Below are positions 6,426 through 14,091 of a DNA stretch of 35,132 nt, in pieces. The position numbers were made by a program, and so were the translations under genes. The DNA comes from CAYLXN01 sp964388235. GTDB taxonomy: Bacteria; Patescibacteriota; Saccharimonadia; Saccharimonadales; Saccharimonadaceae. Numbering within the stretch: position 1 is the first letter of the stretch; the number at the start of each line of letters is the position of its first letter. The stretch is taken from positions 1-35,132 of the forward strand of contig CAYLXN010000006.1 of the NCBI GenBank assembly GCA_964388235.1, given 5' to 3'. Under the pieces are notes generated by a model. It searched no databases and was not told the origin of the DNA. It saw only the letters and a list, made by a program, of their open reading frames with translations.

Positions 6426-7103
6426 ATGAACCTAAACAAAGAACCGGCGTCACAACTAGGCGAGCGTGCTAGAAATCGAGAGAGAGAAGGCCACAAGCAA
6501 AGTTTGTTAAAAAAGAGCTTGGGCAAAGTCGCTTTGGCGGGAATGATTGTCGGTGCTTTGTTCTCAGGCAAAGGCGAGCATAAAGAAATACAAGACAAAT
6601 TTGATGATACAAAAACTAGAATAGCTAATATCATCGAAGGGTCGGGAATTACCCCAGAAAAAGAAGCTGAGTGGCAACAGCGGATTAGTAAATCAACCAC
6701 TTTTATCGAAGAGATCACTTTTGAGCCTGGTTTTAACGTCAGGAGCACGCCTAAAACAGGTAGCAGCGCAGAAGAAAAAGCAGGCAACTTGATCACCCAA
6801 GACAAAAGCGGAAATGAGGAAGGATATACCTTAAGAACAGAAGGGTTCAAAGTTCCGGTTATTTTTGAAAGTAACGATAATGACCCCAACGGAAGATGGA
6901 TTGGCTTTGCAATAACAGAGATGACTCCTGCTTTTATCCAGACCTTACCTGAGGCCATGCAGGATGACATTCTCAACGGTAAAAGAAATATCTTGTGGGT
7001 CAATGAAAAGTATGCAGTGAAAGACGTAAAGTATAGTTATGAGACCGATCAAGACTCTCAAGAAGATATTTTAGAGACCAACGAAGATTATCAAGAGTAT
7101 TAA
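6426..7103 (+). CDS. Putative membrane protein with SH3-like segment
   Basis: I do not recognise this 225-residue protein as a named family. The N-terminus is charged and cytoplasmic-looking (about 1-32), followed by a short hydrophobic stretch KVALAGMIVGALF (about 34-46) that could be one membrane segment or a signal anchor. Residues near 95-150 carry FNVRSTPKTGSSAEEKAGNL, which resembles the start of bacterial SH3 domains (NVR-S-P pattern), so an extracytoplasmic binding module is plausible. The tail is acidic (QDSQEDILETNEDYQEY). It has its own promoter, an AAGGAG ribosome site and a terminator shared with leuS. Lineage-restricted envelope function is inference. Confidence 0.8.
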   Translation: MNLNKEPASQLGERARNREREGHKQSLLKKSLGKVALAGMIVGALFSGKGEHKEIQDKFDDTKTRIANIIEGSGITPEKEAEWQQRISKSTTFIEEITFEPGFNVRSTPKTGSSAEEKAGNLITQDKSGNEEGYTLRTEGFKVPVIFESNDNDPNGRWIGFAITEMTPAFIQTLPEAMQDDILNGKRNILWVNEKYAVKDVKYSYETDQDSQEDILETNEDYQEY

Positions 7104-7110
7104 CCATATT

Positions 7111-7136
7111 TAAAAACAGCACCAAATCTGTTTTTA
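7111..7136. terminator. Bidirectional terminator between convergent genes
   Basis: 9-bp stem TAAAAACAG / CTGTTTTTA with an 8-base loop, and A/T tracts on both sides. The right arm contains the leuS stop codon, so one element can serve both convergent genes. Confidence 0.7.
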
Positions 7137-9557
7137 CTTAACAACAATATTAACTAATCGCCTTGGAACGTAAATCGTTTTAATCACTTCTTTGCCGTCG
7201 GTGTGAGCCAAAACATTTGGTTGCTCGGCGGCAATTTGTTTGATTTCTTCCTCTAAAGCGTCAGCTGCAACTTCAACTGAAGCTCTCAATTTACCGTTGA
7301 CTTGGACTACGATCGTCATCTGATCGCTGACCAACTTGGTTTCATCCCACTTTGGCCAGTCACTAGTGTGAATTGATTGATCATGGCCTAAATCCTGCCA
7401 CAGTTCTTCACTCAAGTGCGGCGCAAACGGTGCGGTTAATTTGATCAGCGCCTCAATTGCCTCGCGCCAACTATCACCTGCTATGCCGTTAGTTTTTAAT
7501 TTATACAGATCATTGGTAAATTCCATCAGGGCAGCAATGGCAGTGTTAAAATTCATTTTATCTAAATCTTGCGATACTTTTTTGATCGTCTTATGAATTA
7601 ACATTGCCGGCACGTCTCCAGTTTGATTGCTCGCCAGATGCTCTTGGGTCAAATTCCAAACTCGATTCAAAAAGCGATAAGCCCCAGGTACACCGTCAGG
7701 CTTCCAGGCTGTGGTCATGTCAAATGGTGCCAAAAAAGCAATACAAACTCGCAGTGCATCAGCGCCATAGCCAGATTCAACCACATCAATTGGATTGACG
7801 ACGTTGCCTTTAGACTTGCTCATCTTAGTACCGTCTTCAGCTAAAACGATGCCTTGGCCGCGTCGTGCTGCATAGGGCTCAGCGGTTGGCACCAGACCCA
7901 GATCGTGGAAAAATTGATGCCAGAAACGAGAGTAAAGCAGGTGCAGTGTCGTGTGCTCCATTCCACCCAGATACATATCAACCGCGCCCCAGTATTTCAG
8001 CTTATCTGGGTCGGCAAACGTTTGATCATTGTGTGGGTCAAAATAGCGTAAATAATACCAGCTCGAACCAGCCCAGTTAGGCATAGTGTCAGTTTCACGC
8101 TTGGCGTCGCCACCGCATTTCGGACATTTAACATTCACCCACTCTTCAATCGCCGCTAGCGGGCTTTCGCCAGTATCAGTTGGCTCATAGGCTTCAACTG
8201 GAGGTAATTCAACCGGTAAATCATCTTCCGGTACAGGCACTACGCCGCATTTTTGGCAGTGAATTACCGGAATTGGTTCACCCCAATAATGCTGGCGTGA
8301 GAAAATCCAATCCCGCAGCCGATAATTGATTTTTGGCTCGGCCTTGCCCGCAGACACTAATTTATCAATCACTTTTTGCTTACCGTCTTCGGAATCTAGA
8401 CCATCAAATTCACCAGAATTAATCATTTTGCCAGTACCACAGTAAATTTCGTCGGCCGGTTCTGGCGGCTCAATTACTGGTTTAATCGGCAAATCAAATT
8501 TATCAGCAAATGCAAAATCCCGCTCATCATGAGCCGGAACGGCCATGATCGCCCCCGTACCGTAGCCCAACAACACGTAATCAGCCACCCAGATCGGAAT
8601 TTGCTCGCCTGTCAACGGATGAAGTGCGTAAGCGCCAGTAAAGACTCCAGTTTTTTCGCGATCAGTTTCTTGGCGCTCAACTTCAGATTTATGTTGAGTC
8701 TGATGAATATATCCCTCAACCGCTTCTCGTTGATCATCAGTTGTCACTTGGTCAACCAGCTCATGCTCCGGCGCCAAAACCAAAAAGCTCACACCAAACA
8801 AAGTATCAGGTCGAGTAGTAAAAACTTCAATTTTTTCAGCATTATCAGTTATTTCAAATTTAATTTGCGCACCCGTACTGCGACCAATCCAATTAATTTG
8901 CTGATCAGCAATTCGATTCGGATAATCAACCGTCGCCAGACCATCGATCAATTTATCAGCATACTTAGTAATTCTCAGCATCCATTGCTTAAGCCGTTTT
9001 TTCTCAACTGGCGTATCGCAGCGTTCGTGTTTGCCATCAACCACTTCTTCATTGGCCAATCCAGTTTTACACTTCGGACACCAATTAATATCAATATCTG
9101 ATTGATAAGCCATATCATGCTTCAGAAATTGCAAAAACAGCCACTGAGTCCACTTGTAATAGTTCGGATCGGTGGTATTAACCTGACGATCCCAATCAAT
9201 ACTAAAGCCTAACTCGTCAAACTGCTGACGAAAATTAGCGATATTTTCAGCTGTGGCCGCTTGCGGTGAAACTTGATTTTTAATAGCGTAATTTTCGGTT
9301 GGCAGACCAAAGGCGTCATAACCCATCGGAAACAACACATTATAGCCCTGCATTCGCTTGTGGCGGGACATTATATCACCCAACGTATATTCTCTAGTAT
9401 GACCAATATGCAAACCAGCACCCGACGGATATGGGAACTCATTTAACATCACAAATTTAGGTCGTTTATCAAAATCCACCGCTTGATACGTTTTATCTTC
9501 AGCCCATTTTTGTTGCCATTTTGGCTCAATTTCGGCTGGCTTATAATGTCTAGTCAT
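7134..9557 (-). CDS. leuS: Leucine--tRNA ligase
   Basis: Class I aminoacyl-tRNA synthetase that charges tRNA-Leu. The 807-residue length is normal for a bacterial LeuRS. Visible features in order: HIGH motif at 50-53 (LHIGHTREYTLG), a zinc-knuckle CPKC near 155-160, the CP1 editing domain with the threonine-rich VFTTRPDTLFG and VPAHDERDF segments, a second Cys-rich pair of CxxC motifs (CQKC and CPKC), WAGSSWYYLRY, and KMSKS near residue 578. The C-terminal anticodon-binding part follows. It overlaps the end of the MurF-like gene by eight bases, with AAAGGAAG before the ATG, so it is co-transcribed with it. Confidence 0.97.
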   Translation of the reverse strand: MTRHYKPAEIEPKWQQKWAEDKTYQAVDFDKRPKFVMLNEFPYPSGAGLHIGHTREYTLGDIMSRHKRMQGYNVLFPMGYDAFGLPTENYAIKNQVSPQAATAENIANFRQQFDELGFSIDWDRQVNTTDPNYYKWTQWLFLQFLKHDMAYQSDIDINWCPKCKTGLANEEVVDGKHERCDTPVEKKRLKQWMLRITKYADKLIDGLATVDYPNRIADQQINWIGRSTGAQIKFEITDNAEKIEVFTTRPDTLFGVSFLVLAPEHELVDQVTTDDQREAVEGYIHQTQHKSEVERQETDREKTGVFTGAYALHPLTGEQIPIWVADYVLLGYGTGAIMAVPAHDERDFAFADKFDLPIKPVIEPPEPADEIYCGTGKMINSGEFDGLDSEDGKQKVIDKLVSAGKAEPKINYRLRDWIFSRQHYWGEPIPVIHCQKCGVVPVPEDDLPVELPPVEAYEPTDTGESPLAAIEEWVNVKCPKCGGDAKRETDTMPNWAGSSWYYLRYFDPHNDQTFADPDKLKYWGAVDMYLGGMEHTTLHLLYSRFWHQFFHDLGLVPTAEPYAARRGQGIVLAEDGTKMSKSKGNVVNPIDVVESGYGADALRVCIAFLAPFDMTTAWKPDGVPGAYRFLNRVWNLTQEHLASNQTGDVPAMLIHKTIKKVSQDLDKMNFNTAIAALMEFTNDLYKLKTNGIAGDSWREAIEALIKLTAPFAPHLSEELWQDLGHDQSIHTSDWPKWDETKLVSDQMTIVVQVNGKLRASVEVAADALEEEIKQIAAEQPNVLAHTDGKEVIKTIYVPRRLVNIVVK

Positions 9558-10926
9558 TGTCTTCCTTTACTAAATTTGCGTCATTTTTGTCAGCTTCTTT
9601 GTCATCAATTTCGCCCTCATTTTTGCCTATTGAATTAGAGAAAAATTCTTGTTTCTGGTCCATCCACCCTAAGGATTGGCGTACCAAATGTTTGCTTAAT
9701 TTATTATCAGCCAAAACTGCCTTGATTGCCTCCTCTATAAAAATCCCATTTTGCGACCCCTTGAATAGCACCACCGCATCATATTTCAGCACTTTTCTAA
9801 TAAATATTCCCGCCTCAACAGACGTCTTGAATTTCTTGACTGAACAACCTTGTTTTTCAGCAGCTGGAGCCAAATAATTATTAGCATCATCGCCAACCGT
9901 CACTACCCAATCAAGCTGGCTCGGATTGCACAATTCACCAAGTTCACGGTGAGCTGACTCCGACATTTGACCTAATTCATTCATACTGCCCAAAGCTGCA
10001 ATTCGCTGGCTACCAGACAGCGAATAGAGCGTCCTGAGAGCCGCAGTTGCCGACTGAGGGCTTGAATTATAAGTATCATCAATAATTAAACTTCCCCGAG
10101 CACCAGGCAAAAAGTTCATTCGGCCACTAGTTGGACGAATTCTGGCAGCGGCCTGCACCAACTCATCTCCAGTCATTGCCATGTGAATTCCAACCGTCAC
10201 CGCCGCGACCACCGACTTAAGCAGATGATCACCAAAAATCATCACATTTATCGGGATACCTTGGTTATCCTCCCCAACATTAGGCCCGATAATTCTACCC
10301 TTGTAGCCTAAATTAGGACTGAAATTCTCAATAATATAGCTATATTCAGCCACCGAACTTGAGCCATAAGTAATGATATTTGGATTATTAATCAAATGAG
10401 AGAATTCTCCAGGTACATCATCTCGATTGATTAGCACTTTCTTGGCAAATTCTGCTACCGACAATTCTTCTTGAGCCACTTGCTCCAGCGATTCAAAATT
10501 TTCCATATGTTCAGGCGTAACAGCCGTTACCACCGCCAAATCTGGCTTGAGGTATCTGCCAAAAGTGGCCATGTCGCCTGGTTTATCAATCCCCAATTCC
10601 TGAACAATTACATCCACCGTAGCTGGCTGATTAATTCTCAACTCGCAAGCCTTAAAAACCTTACGCCACTGACTAATACTTCGAACGTTTTCTGGATATT
10701 TAACTCCTAAAATCGCTAGCGGAGCTGACAGTTCAGTGTTATGATTGCCAAAACCACCACCAACGCGATATTTAAAATCAAGCACGGTCGCGATCTGATT
10801 TTTGGTCGCTGTCTTGCCAACACTACCAACTACGCAAATCAGTTCAACTTCTGGATGCGCCTGAAAATATTGAACTACATATTTTTCTAAGCGTTTTTGA
10901 ATATAGCGTTTTATCTTTTCGAGCAT
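9550..10926 (-). CDS. murF: MurF-like Mur ligase
   Basis: Mur ligases join D-Ala-D-Ala to the UDP-MurNAc tripeptide in peptidoglycan precursor synthesis. The 458-residue protein has the ATP loop GSVGKTATK from G34, the acidic VTPEHMENF segment, the MurF-type DDTYNSSPQSATAAL and the late LFKGSQNGIFIE. The P-loop lies near residue 34 rather than about 105 as in E. coli MurF, so the N-terminal UDP-binding domain is missing. An Asp/Glu/Asn-rich tail of about 35 residues ends the protein. TGT-TATAAT lies six bases before the ATG, so the mRNA is probably leaderless. MurF is best supported by the two C-terminal motifs; another Mur-type ligase is possible. Confidence 0.85.
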   Translation of the reverse strand: MLEKIKRYIQKRLEKYVVQYFQAHPEVELICVVGSVGKTATKNQIATVLDFKYRVGGGFGNHNTELSAPLAILGVKYPENVRSISQWRKVFKACELRINQPATVDVIVQELGIDKPGDMATFGRYLKPDLAVVTAVTPEHMENFESLEQVAQEELSVAEFAKKVLINRDDVPGEFSHLINNPNIITYGSSSVAEYSYIIENFSPNLGYKGRIIGPNVGEDNQGIPINVMIFGDHLLKSVVAAVTVGIHMAMTGDELVQAAARIRPTSGRMNFLPGARGSLIIDDTYNSSPQSATAALRTLYSLSGSQRIAALGSMNELGQMSESAHRELGELCNPSQLDWVVTVGDDANNYLAPAAEKQGCSVKKFKTSVEAGIFIRKVLKYDAVVLFKGSQNGIFIEEAIKAVLADNKLSKHLVRQSLGWMDQKQEFFSNSIGKNEGEIDDKEADKNDANLVKEDND

Positions 10927-10932
10927 ATTTAA

Positions 10933-10941
10933 ATTATAACA
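10933..10941 (-). promoter_or_regulatory. Extended -10 promoter of the murF-like/leuS pair
   Basis: Minus-strand TGT-TATAAT followed by six bases and the ATG. ATGACT lies 17 bases upstream as a weak -35. Confidence 0.7.
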
Positions 10942-10950
10942 GACTACACC

Positions 10951-10967
10951 CAGCTAGTCATTAGCTG
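10951..10967. promoter_or_regulatory. Inverted repeat over the murF -35 region
   Basis: CAGCTA, five bases, TAGCTG. The repeat covers the -35 position of the murF-like promoter, so it could be an operator. No regulator is evident nearby, and it may instead be chance. Confidence 0.3.
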
Positions 10968-10992
10968 ATCGGTAAGTTTTTGCCACCTAATT

Positions 10993-11021
10993 AAAATCAC
11001 CTAGCTTGACTAGATGATTTT
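10993..11021 (-). terminator. Terminator of the candidate ncRNA
   Basis: Minus-strand AAAATCATCTAG, loop TCAAG, CTAGGTGATTTT. The 12-position stem has one G-U pair as minus-strand RNA but a C-A mismatch as plus-strand RNA, which favours leftward transcription. The U-run is short (four). Confidence 0.7.
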
Positions 11022-11132
11022 TATAGCTGTTACGCGCCCACCCTGGGGCGGTGTTGTTTGTTTTTTAGTGATGTGTTTGTGTTCGAGAACGCAACGGTCG
11101 ATCAGACGACGCCCCGTTGGCGTACCAGCTTA
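10993..11132 (-). ncRNA. Candidate structured non-coding RNA
   Basis: No ORF explains this stretch, yet it has its own promoter (TTGACA and TGC-TATAAT) and terminator. The predicted ~140-nt RNA begins near 11132. A closing helix pairs AGCTG (11130-11126) and TACGC (11124-11120) with GCGTA (11035-11031) and CAGCT (11029-11025), with one mismatch. Inside, CAACG-[GGGC]-GTCG, loop TCTGAT, CGAC-CGTTG forms a 9-bp hairpin (11119-11092). Its GGGC bulge can pair with GCCC at 11049-11046, suggesting a pseudoknot. A nearly G-free linker (ACACAAACACATCACTAAAA and onward) joins the parts. I see no match to tmRNA, SRP RNA, 6S, RNase P or a known riboswitch. The murF-like gene downstream has its own promoter, so a free RNA is more likely than a leader. 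Confidence 0.6.
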
Positions 11133-11138
11133 TGCTTA

Positions 11139-11165
11139 ATTATAGCATATTTGATGAGTTGTCAA
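11139..11165 (-). promoter_or_regulatory. Promoter of the candidate ncRNA
   Basis: Consensus TTGACA, 15 bases, TATAAT with an upstream TGC extension. The -35/-10 pair is the closest to consensus in the window, though the spacer is short. Confidence 0.72.
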
Positions 11166-11265
11166 GAAATAATATTAACCCTAACCCTCTCAAGCGCTCC
11201 GTGCAAAACAAAAGAGGGATTTCTTAATTACTAGGCTGATTAATAATTTAGAACTTATCTTTTGT

Positions 11266-12723
11266 CTAAAAGCTGTCACTCGGCATGATGCTTTCCAGCC
11301 ACAATCGCAATTCTTGACCGTAAAACTGCTGGTCTTCGTCGTCAGACTGGATCATTTGTTCAACTTTCATCAGATAATCAGGACCCGTGGCCTGCAAAAT
11401 CGCCAGTCGGCGCTCATCCCACGCTTGATGCTCGCTATCACTCAACTGCTTCTCGAATGACCTCGCCTTGTAGCCAAGCCACAAATCATCCAGCCGTTGA
11501 TCTTTAAAATCTGGGTTGAAAGTCGCTAAGCGAGCAGGGGAGGCGTCGCGAATTTCCTGCATCATTGATTTATCGCCCAAATCGTTAACAAAACCATCAT
11601 ACAATTTCGCTTCCGCTAATTCGGGCAGGGGAGCGGCGCTAGATTTTTCCGCCAAGAATTGCTCCAGCCTCTCCTGTTTCAATTCCATCACCCGCTCAAA
11701 TTTATTTATTAATTCTGGATTTTGCTTAAGTTTTGCTAAATTTTGCTTAACAGTCGTTAGATCCAAACCAATATTTTGCCAAACCTGATCGCTATTTAGC
11801 ACGCCCAGAGGCGCTACGGCTGGACAGCGATTAGTCCGCAAAGCTTTGACATAAAGTTTAACTGGCGGCCGCTGGTCAGGCTCAAGCTCATAATCTGGCG
11901 TCATCTCAGCCAATAATTCCTCAGCTGACTTATTGACCAGCTCAGTCGGGTCGTAGCGCAAATCATAAACTAGCAAATAGCGACCACTGGTGGTAATCGG
12001 GTAAGCCACCGTCGTAGCATTGTGATCTTTAGAATAACGCCCGCTAGCGTACACAAACGGCTGCGGTGTCTGCAAATTAACCATCTTCTCGACCGCTTTT
12101 TTATGGCGAATACTCAGCAGATAGTCCCACATTTTGGGTTGTTTTTGCTGAATCATCCGCGCAATGGCAATCAACCCCTCAACATCGCTCAACGCGTCGT
12201 GAGCTTTGGTGTGTTCAAGATTATTAACCTTAGTCAACAATTCTAGTTTATTAACTGGCTTGCCATCTTCGTCAACTGGCCAGTTAATTCCCTCTGGCCG
12301 AATCGCTCGTACCAACCGCACCACATCCAGCAAATCCCACCGCCCGCGCTCATCAAACGACGCCCAAGCGTAAGGATCCTGATAATTGCGCCAAAATAAA
12401 TGCCGCAAAAATTCATCATCGAAGCGAACATTGTTGAAACCGACGGCAATCGTACCAGGCGTAAAAACATTAGCTAGTAGGTGCTTGGCCGTCTCGTCTT
12501 CAGTCAAGCCGTCGCTCAAAGTCTGCAGCGGCGTGATTTTGGTCACCATAATTGCCTCTGGGCTCGGCAAAACGTCGTTGGCCATTTTAACTAGAAAATT
12601 TTCTGGCTCGCCAATTGGTCGCAACTTCAGGTCAGTCCGCTGACCCGCGAACTGCATAATTCGATCATTTCGGGGCGATAAACCACTGGTTTCTAAATCG
12701 TAAAAGAAAAAGCTAGCCGTCAT
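11266..12723 (-). CDS. sbcB: Exodeoxyribonuclease I (SbcB)
   Basis: A 3'-5' single-strand DNA exonuclease used in mismatch repair and recombination. The 485-residue length matches E. coli ExoI (475). The DEDDh active site is visible: DLETSG at 9-14, VGFNNVRFDDEFLRH near 95-109, and HDALSDVEG with the catalytic His and Asp near 175-183. A short SH3-like middle region and the helical C-terminal domain follow. It starts two bases after the obgE stop and shares its promoter. ExoI is mainly a proteobacterial protein, so its presence in this lineage is a recognisable trait. Confidence 0.92.
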   Translation of the reverse strand: MTASFFFYDLETSGLSPRNDRIMQFAGQRTDLKLRPIGEPENFLVKMANDVLPSPEAIMVTKITPLQTLSDGLTEDETAKHLLANVFTPGTIAVGFNNVRFDDEFLRHLFWRNYQDPYAWASFDERGRWDLLDVVRLVRAIRPEGINWPVDEDGKPVNKLELLTKVNNLEHTKAHDALSDVEGLIAIARMIQQKQPKMWDYLLSIRHKKAVEKMVNLQTPQPFVYASGRYSKDHNATTVAYPITTSGRYLLVYDLRYDPTELVNKSAEELLAEMTPDYELEPDQRPPVKLYVKALRTNRCPAVAPLGVLNSDQVWQNIGLDLTTVKQNLAKLKQNPELINKFERVMELKQERLEQFLAEKSSAAPLPELAEAKLYDGFVNDLGDKSMMQEIRDASPARLATFNPDFKDQRLDDLWLGYKARSFEKQLSDSEHQAWDERRLAILQATGPDYLMKVEQMIQSDDEDQQFYGQELRLWLESIMPSDSF

Positions 12724-12725
12724 TT

Positions 12726-14024
12726 TTAGTCTTGCTCCTCAAAATTAAACAACTGTCCGTCGGCACCAATTTGGATCAGCGATTCTCCTACCGCTCCCTG
12801 GTGAATTAATTCGCGGCTGATGTCTAATTTGCGCATAATATCACGCAACCGCTCCACCGCTTGGTAATTACTAAAATCAGTCCGAATCGCGAATTTTTCA
12901 ATTTTTGGCCCAGTCACCAAGAAACTGCCATCGGCCTGCTTATCAACTCGCCACGCTGCATACAGCTGCTCGTCAGACAGAGAAATAGTCGGCATATCCG
13001 AATCATCAGTGATTTCAGTGGCTGCCGCTTCAGCTCGTCGCTGTTTTTCAGCCGCAACAACTTTAACTAATTCGCGCAAAACCAACTTGAGATTGGTACC
13101 AGCTTGAGAGGAAATTGCAAAAATCGGATTACCAGTGACTTGTTTTAATTGCTCAATTTGCATATCGAGCAACTCCTGATCAAAGCCCTCGGTTTTAGTC
13201 AAAGCAATAATTTCTGGCCGCTGATCCAAACCCGCCTGATACTTCTCAAGCTCCGTCCGAATCGTGGTGTAATCTTTGGCAATATCGTCACTATAAACAT
13301 CAATCAAGTGCAGAATCACCGCCGTTCGCTCAATGTGGCGCAGAAAATCAAGCCCTAGCCCCTTGCCTTCGCTAGCACCCTCAATCAAGCCAGGAATATC
13401 AGCTATCAGCAAACTAGTGTCGTCGATGTCCGCCACCCCGAGATTCGGCACCAAGGTCGTAAACTGATAATCAGCAATTTCGGGCTTGGCATTAGTCACC
13501 ACGCTCAAAAATGTCGATTTACCAACATTTGGCAAGCCAACCAGCCCGACATCAGCCACGATCTTAAGCTCAACCCGAGCTTCAAATTCTTCACCAGCCT
13601 CACCCAGCTCACCAAATTTAGGCGCTTGCCGAGTGGCTGATTTGAAATGAGCATTGCCAAATCCACCGTCACCACCTCGAGCGATCACCGCTGTTTGATC
13701 TTTTTCAACCAAATCAGCAATTAATTCGCCATCACGACTGACCACCGTCCCAACTGGAACCTTGACCAGCAAATCTTGACCACTTTTACCACGACGATTT
13801 GACTTATCACCATTTTGGCCATCTTCGGCCTCCAAAATCGGCTGATAGCGCAAATCAATCAAATTATTCAGCTCATCGGTCGCAACAAACACAATATCGC
13901 CACCTTTTCCACCATCACCACCATCAGGACCGCCACGATCAACGTATTTTTCTTTGCGAAAATTGATCCGCCCATCACCACCACGGCCAGCTTTCAGACT
14001 AATTCTTACTAAATCGACAAACAT
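12726..14024 (-). CDS. obgE: GTPase ObgE/CgtA
   Basis: Obg GTPase acts in late 50S assembly and stress signalling. Domains in order over 432 residues: glycine-rich Obg fold (1-160) with GGDGGKGGDI-type repeats; G domain with P-loop GLPNVGKST, switch II region DIPGLIEGASEGKGLG and a G4 segment reading LTKTEG where NKxD is usual; and a C-terminal OCT domain (about 345-425) ending in IGADGQLFNFEEQD. It is the first gene of a pair with sbcB. The TGT-TATAAT box ends nine bases before the ATG, so the leader is only two or three bases, and the upstream terminator's T-run abuts this box. Confidence 0.96.
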   Translation of the reverse strand: MFVDLVRISLKAGRGGDGRINFRKEKYVDRGGPDGGDGGKGGDIVFVATDELNNLIDLRYQPILEAEDGQNGDKSNRRGKSGQDLLVKVPVGTVVSRDGELIADLVEKDQTAVIARGGDGGFGNAHFKSATRQAPKFGELGEAGEEFEARVELKIVADVGLVGLPNVGKSTFLSVVTNAKPEIADYQFTTLVPNLGVADIDDTSLLIADIPGLIEGASEGKGLGLDFLRHIERTAVILHLIDVYSDDIAKDYTTIRTELEKYQAGLDQRPEIIALTKTEGFDQELLDMQIEQLKQVTGNPIFAISSQAGTNLKLVLRELVKVVAAEKQRRAEAAATEITDDSDMPTISLSDEQLYAAWRVDKQADGSFLVTGPKIEKFAIRTDFSNYQAVERLRDIMRKLDISRELIHQGAVGESLIQIGADGQLFNFEEQD

Positions 14025-14033
14025 CTTAAATAA

Positions 14034-14042
14034 ATTATAACA
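14034..14042 (-). promoter_or_regulatory. Extended -10 promoter of obgE-sbcB
   Basis: Minus-strand TGT-TATAAT directly after the T-run of the CHAP-gene terminator. The -35 position (TAGTCA) falls inside the terminator loop. Confidence 0.65.
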
Positions 14043-14076
14043 AAAAACCCTCCTGTTGACTAATCAGAAGGGTTTA
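14042..14076 (-). terminator. Terminator of the LysM/CHAP gene
   Basis: Minus-strand AAACCCT-T-CTG, loop, CAG-G-AGGGTTT followed by TTT. The mismatch-containing stem has 10 pairs. It overlaps the obgE promoter. Confidence 0.75.
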
Positions 14077-14091
14077 GCTTTGCTGCAAATT

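Noticed and set aside
6407..7003. 198-residue ORF antisense to the SH3-like membrane protein gene
   Set aside because: It is a low-complexity, Ser/Leu-rich shadow frame without promoter or ribosome site, fully covered by a better-supported gene on the other strand.
10993..11165. tmRNA, SRP RNA, 6S RNA or a riboswitch as identity of the candidate ncRNA
   Set aside because: There is no tRNA-like ends pair, no GGAAGC-type SRP hairpin and no long 6S-like rod. A separate promoter for the downstream gene also argues against a riboswitch leader.
11173..11190. Telomere-like CCCTAA repeats (ACCCTAACCCT)
   Set aside because: Only two copies occur in AT-rich intergenic DNA; this is within chance.
11185..11218. 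CCCTCT/AGAGGG hairpin as sbcB terminator
   Set aside because: The 6-bp stem has a 22-base loop and no T-run on the minus strand; too weak to call.
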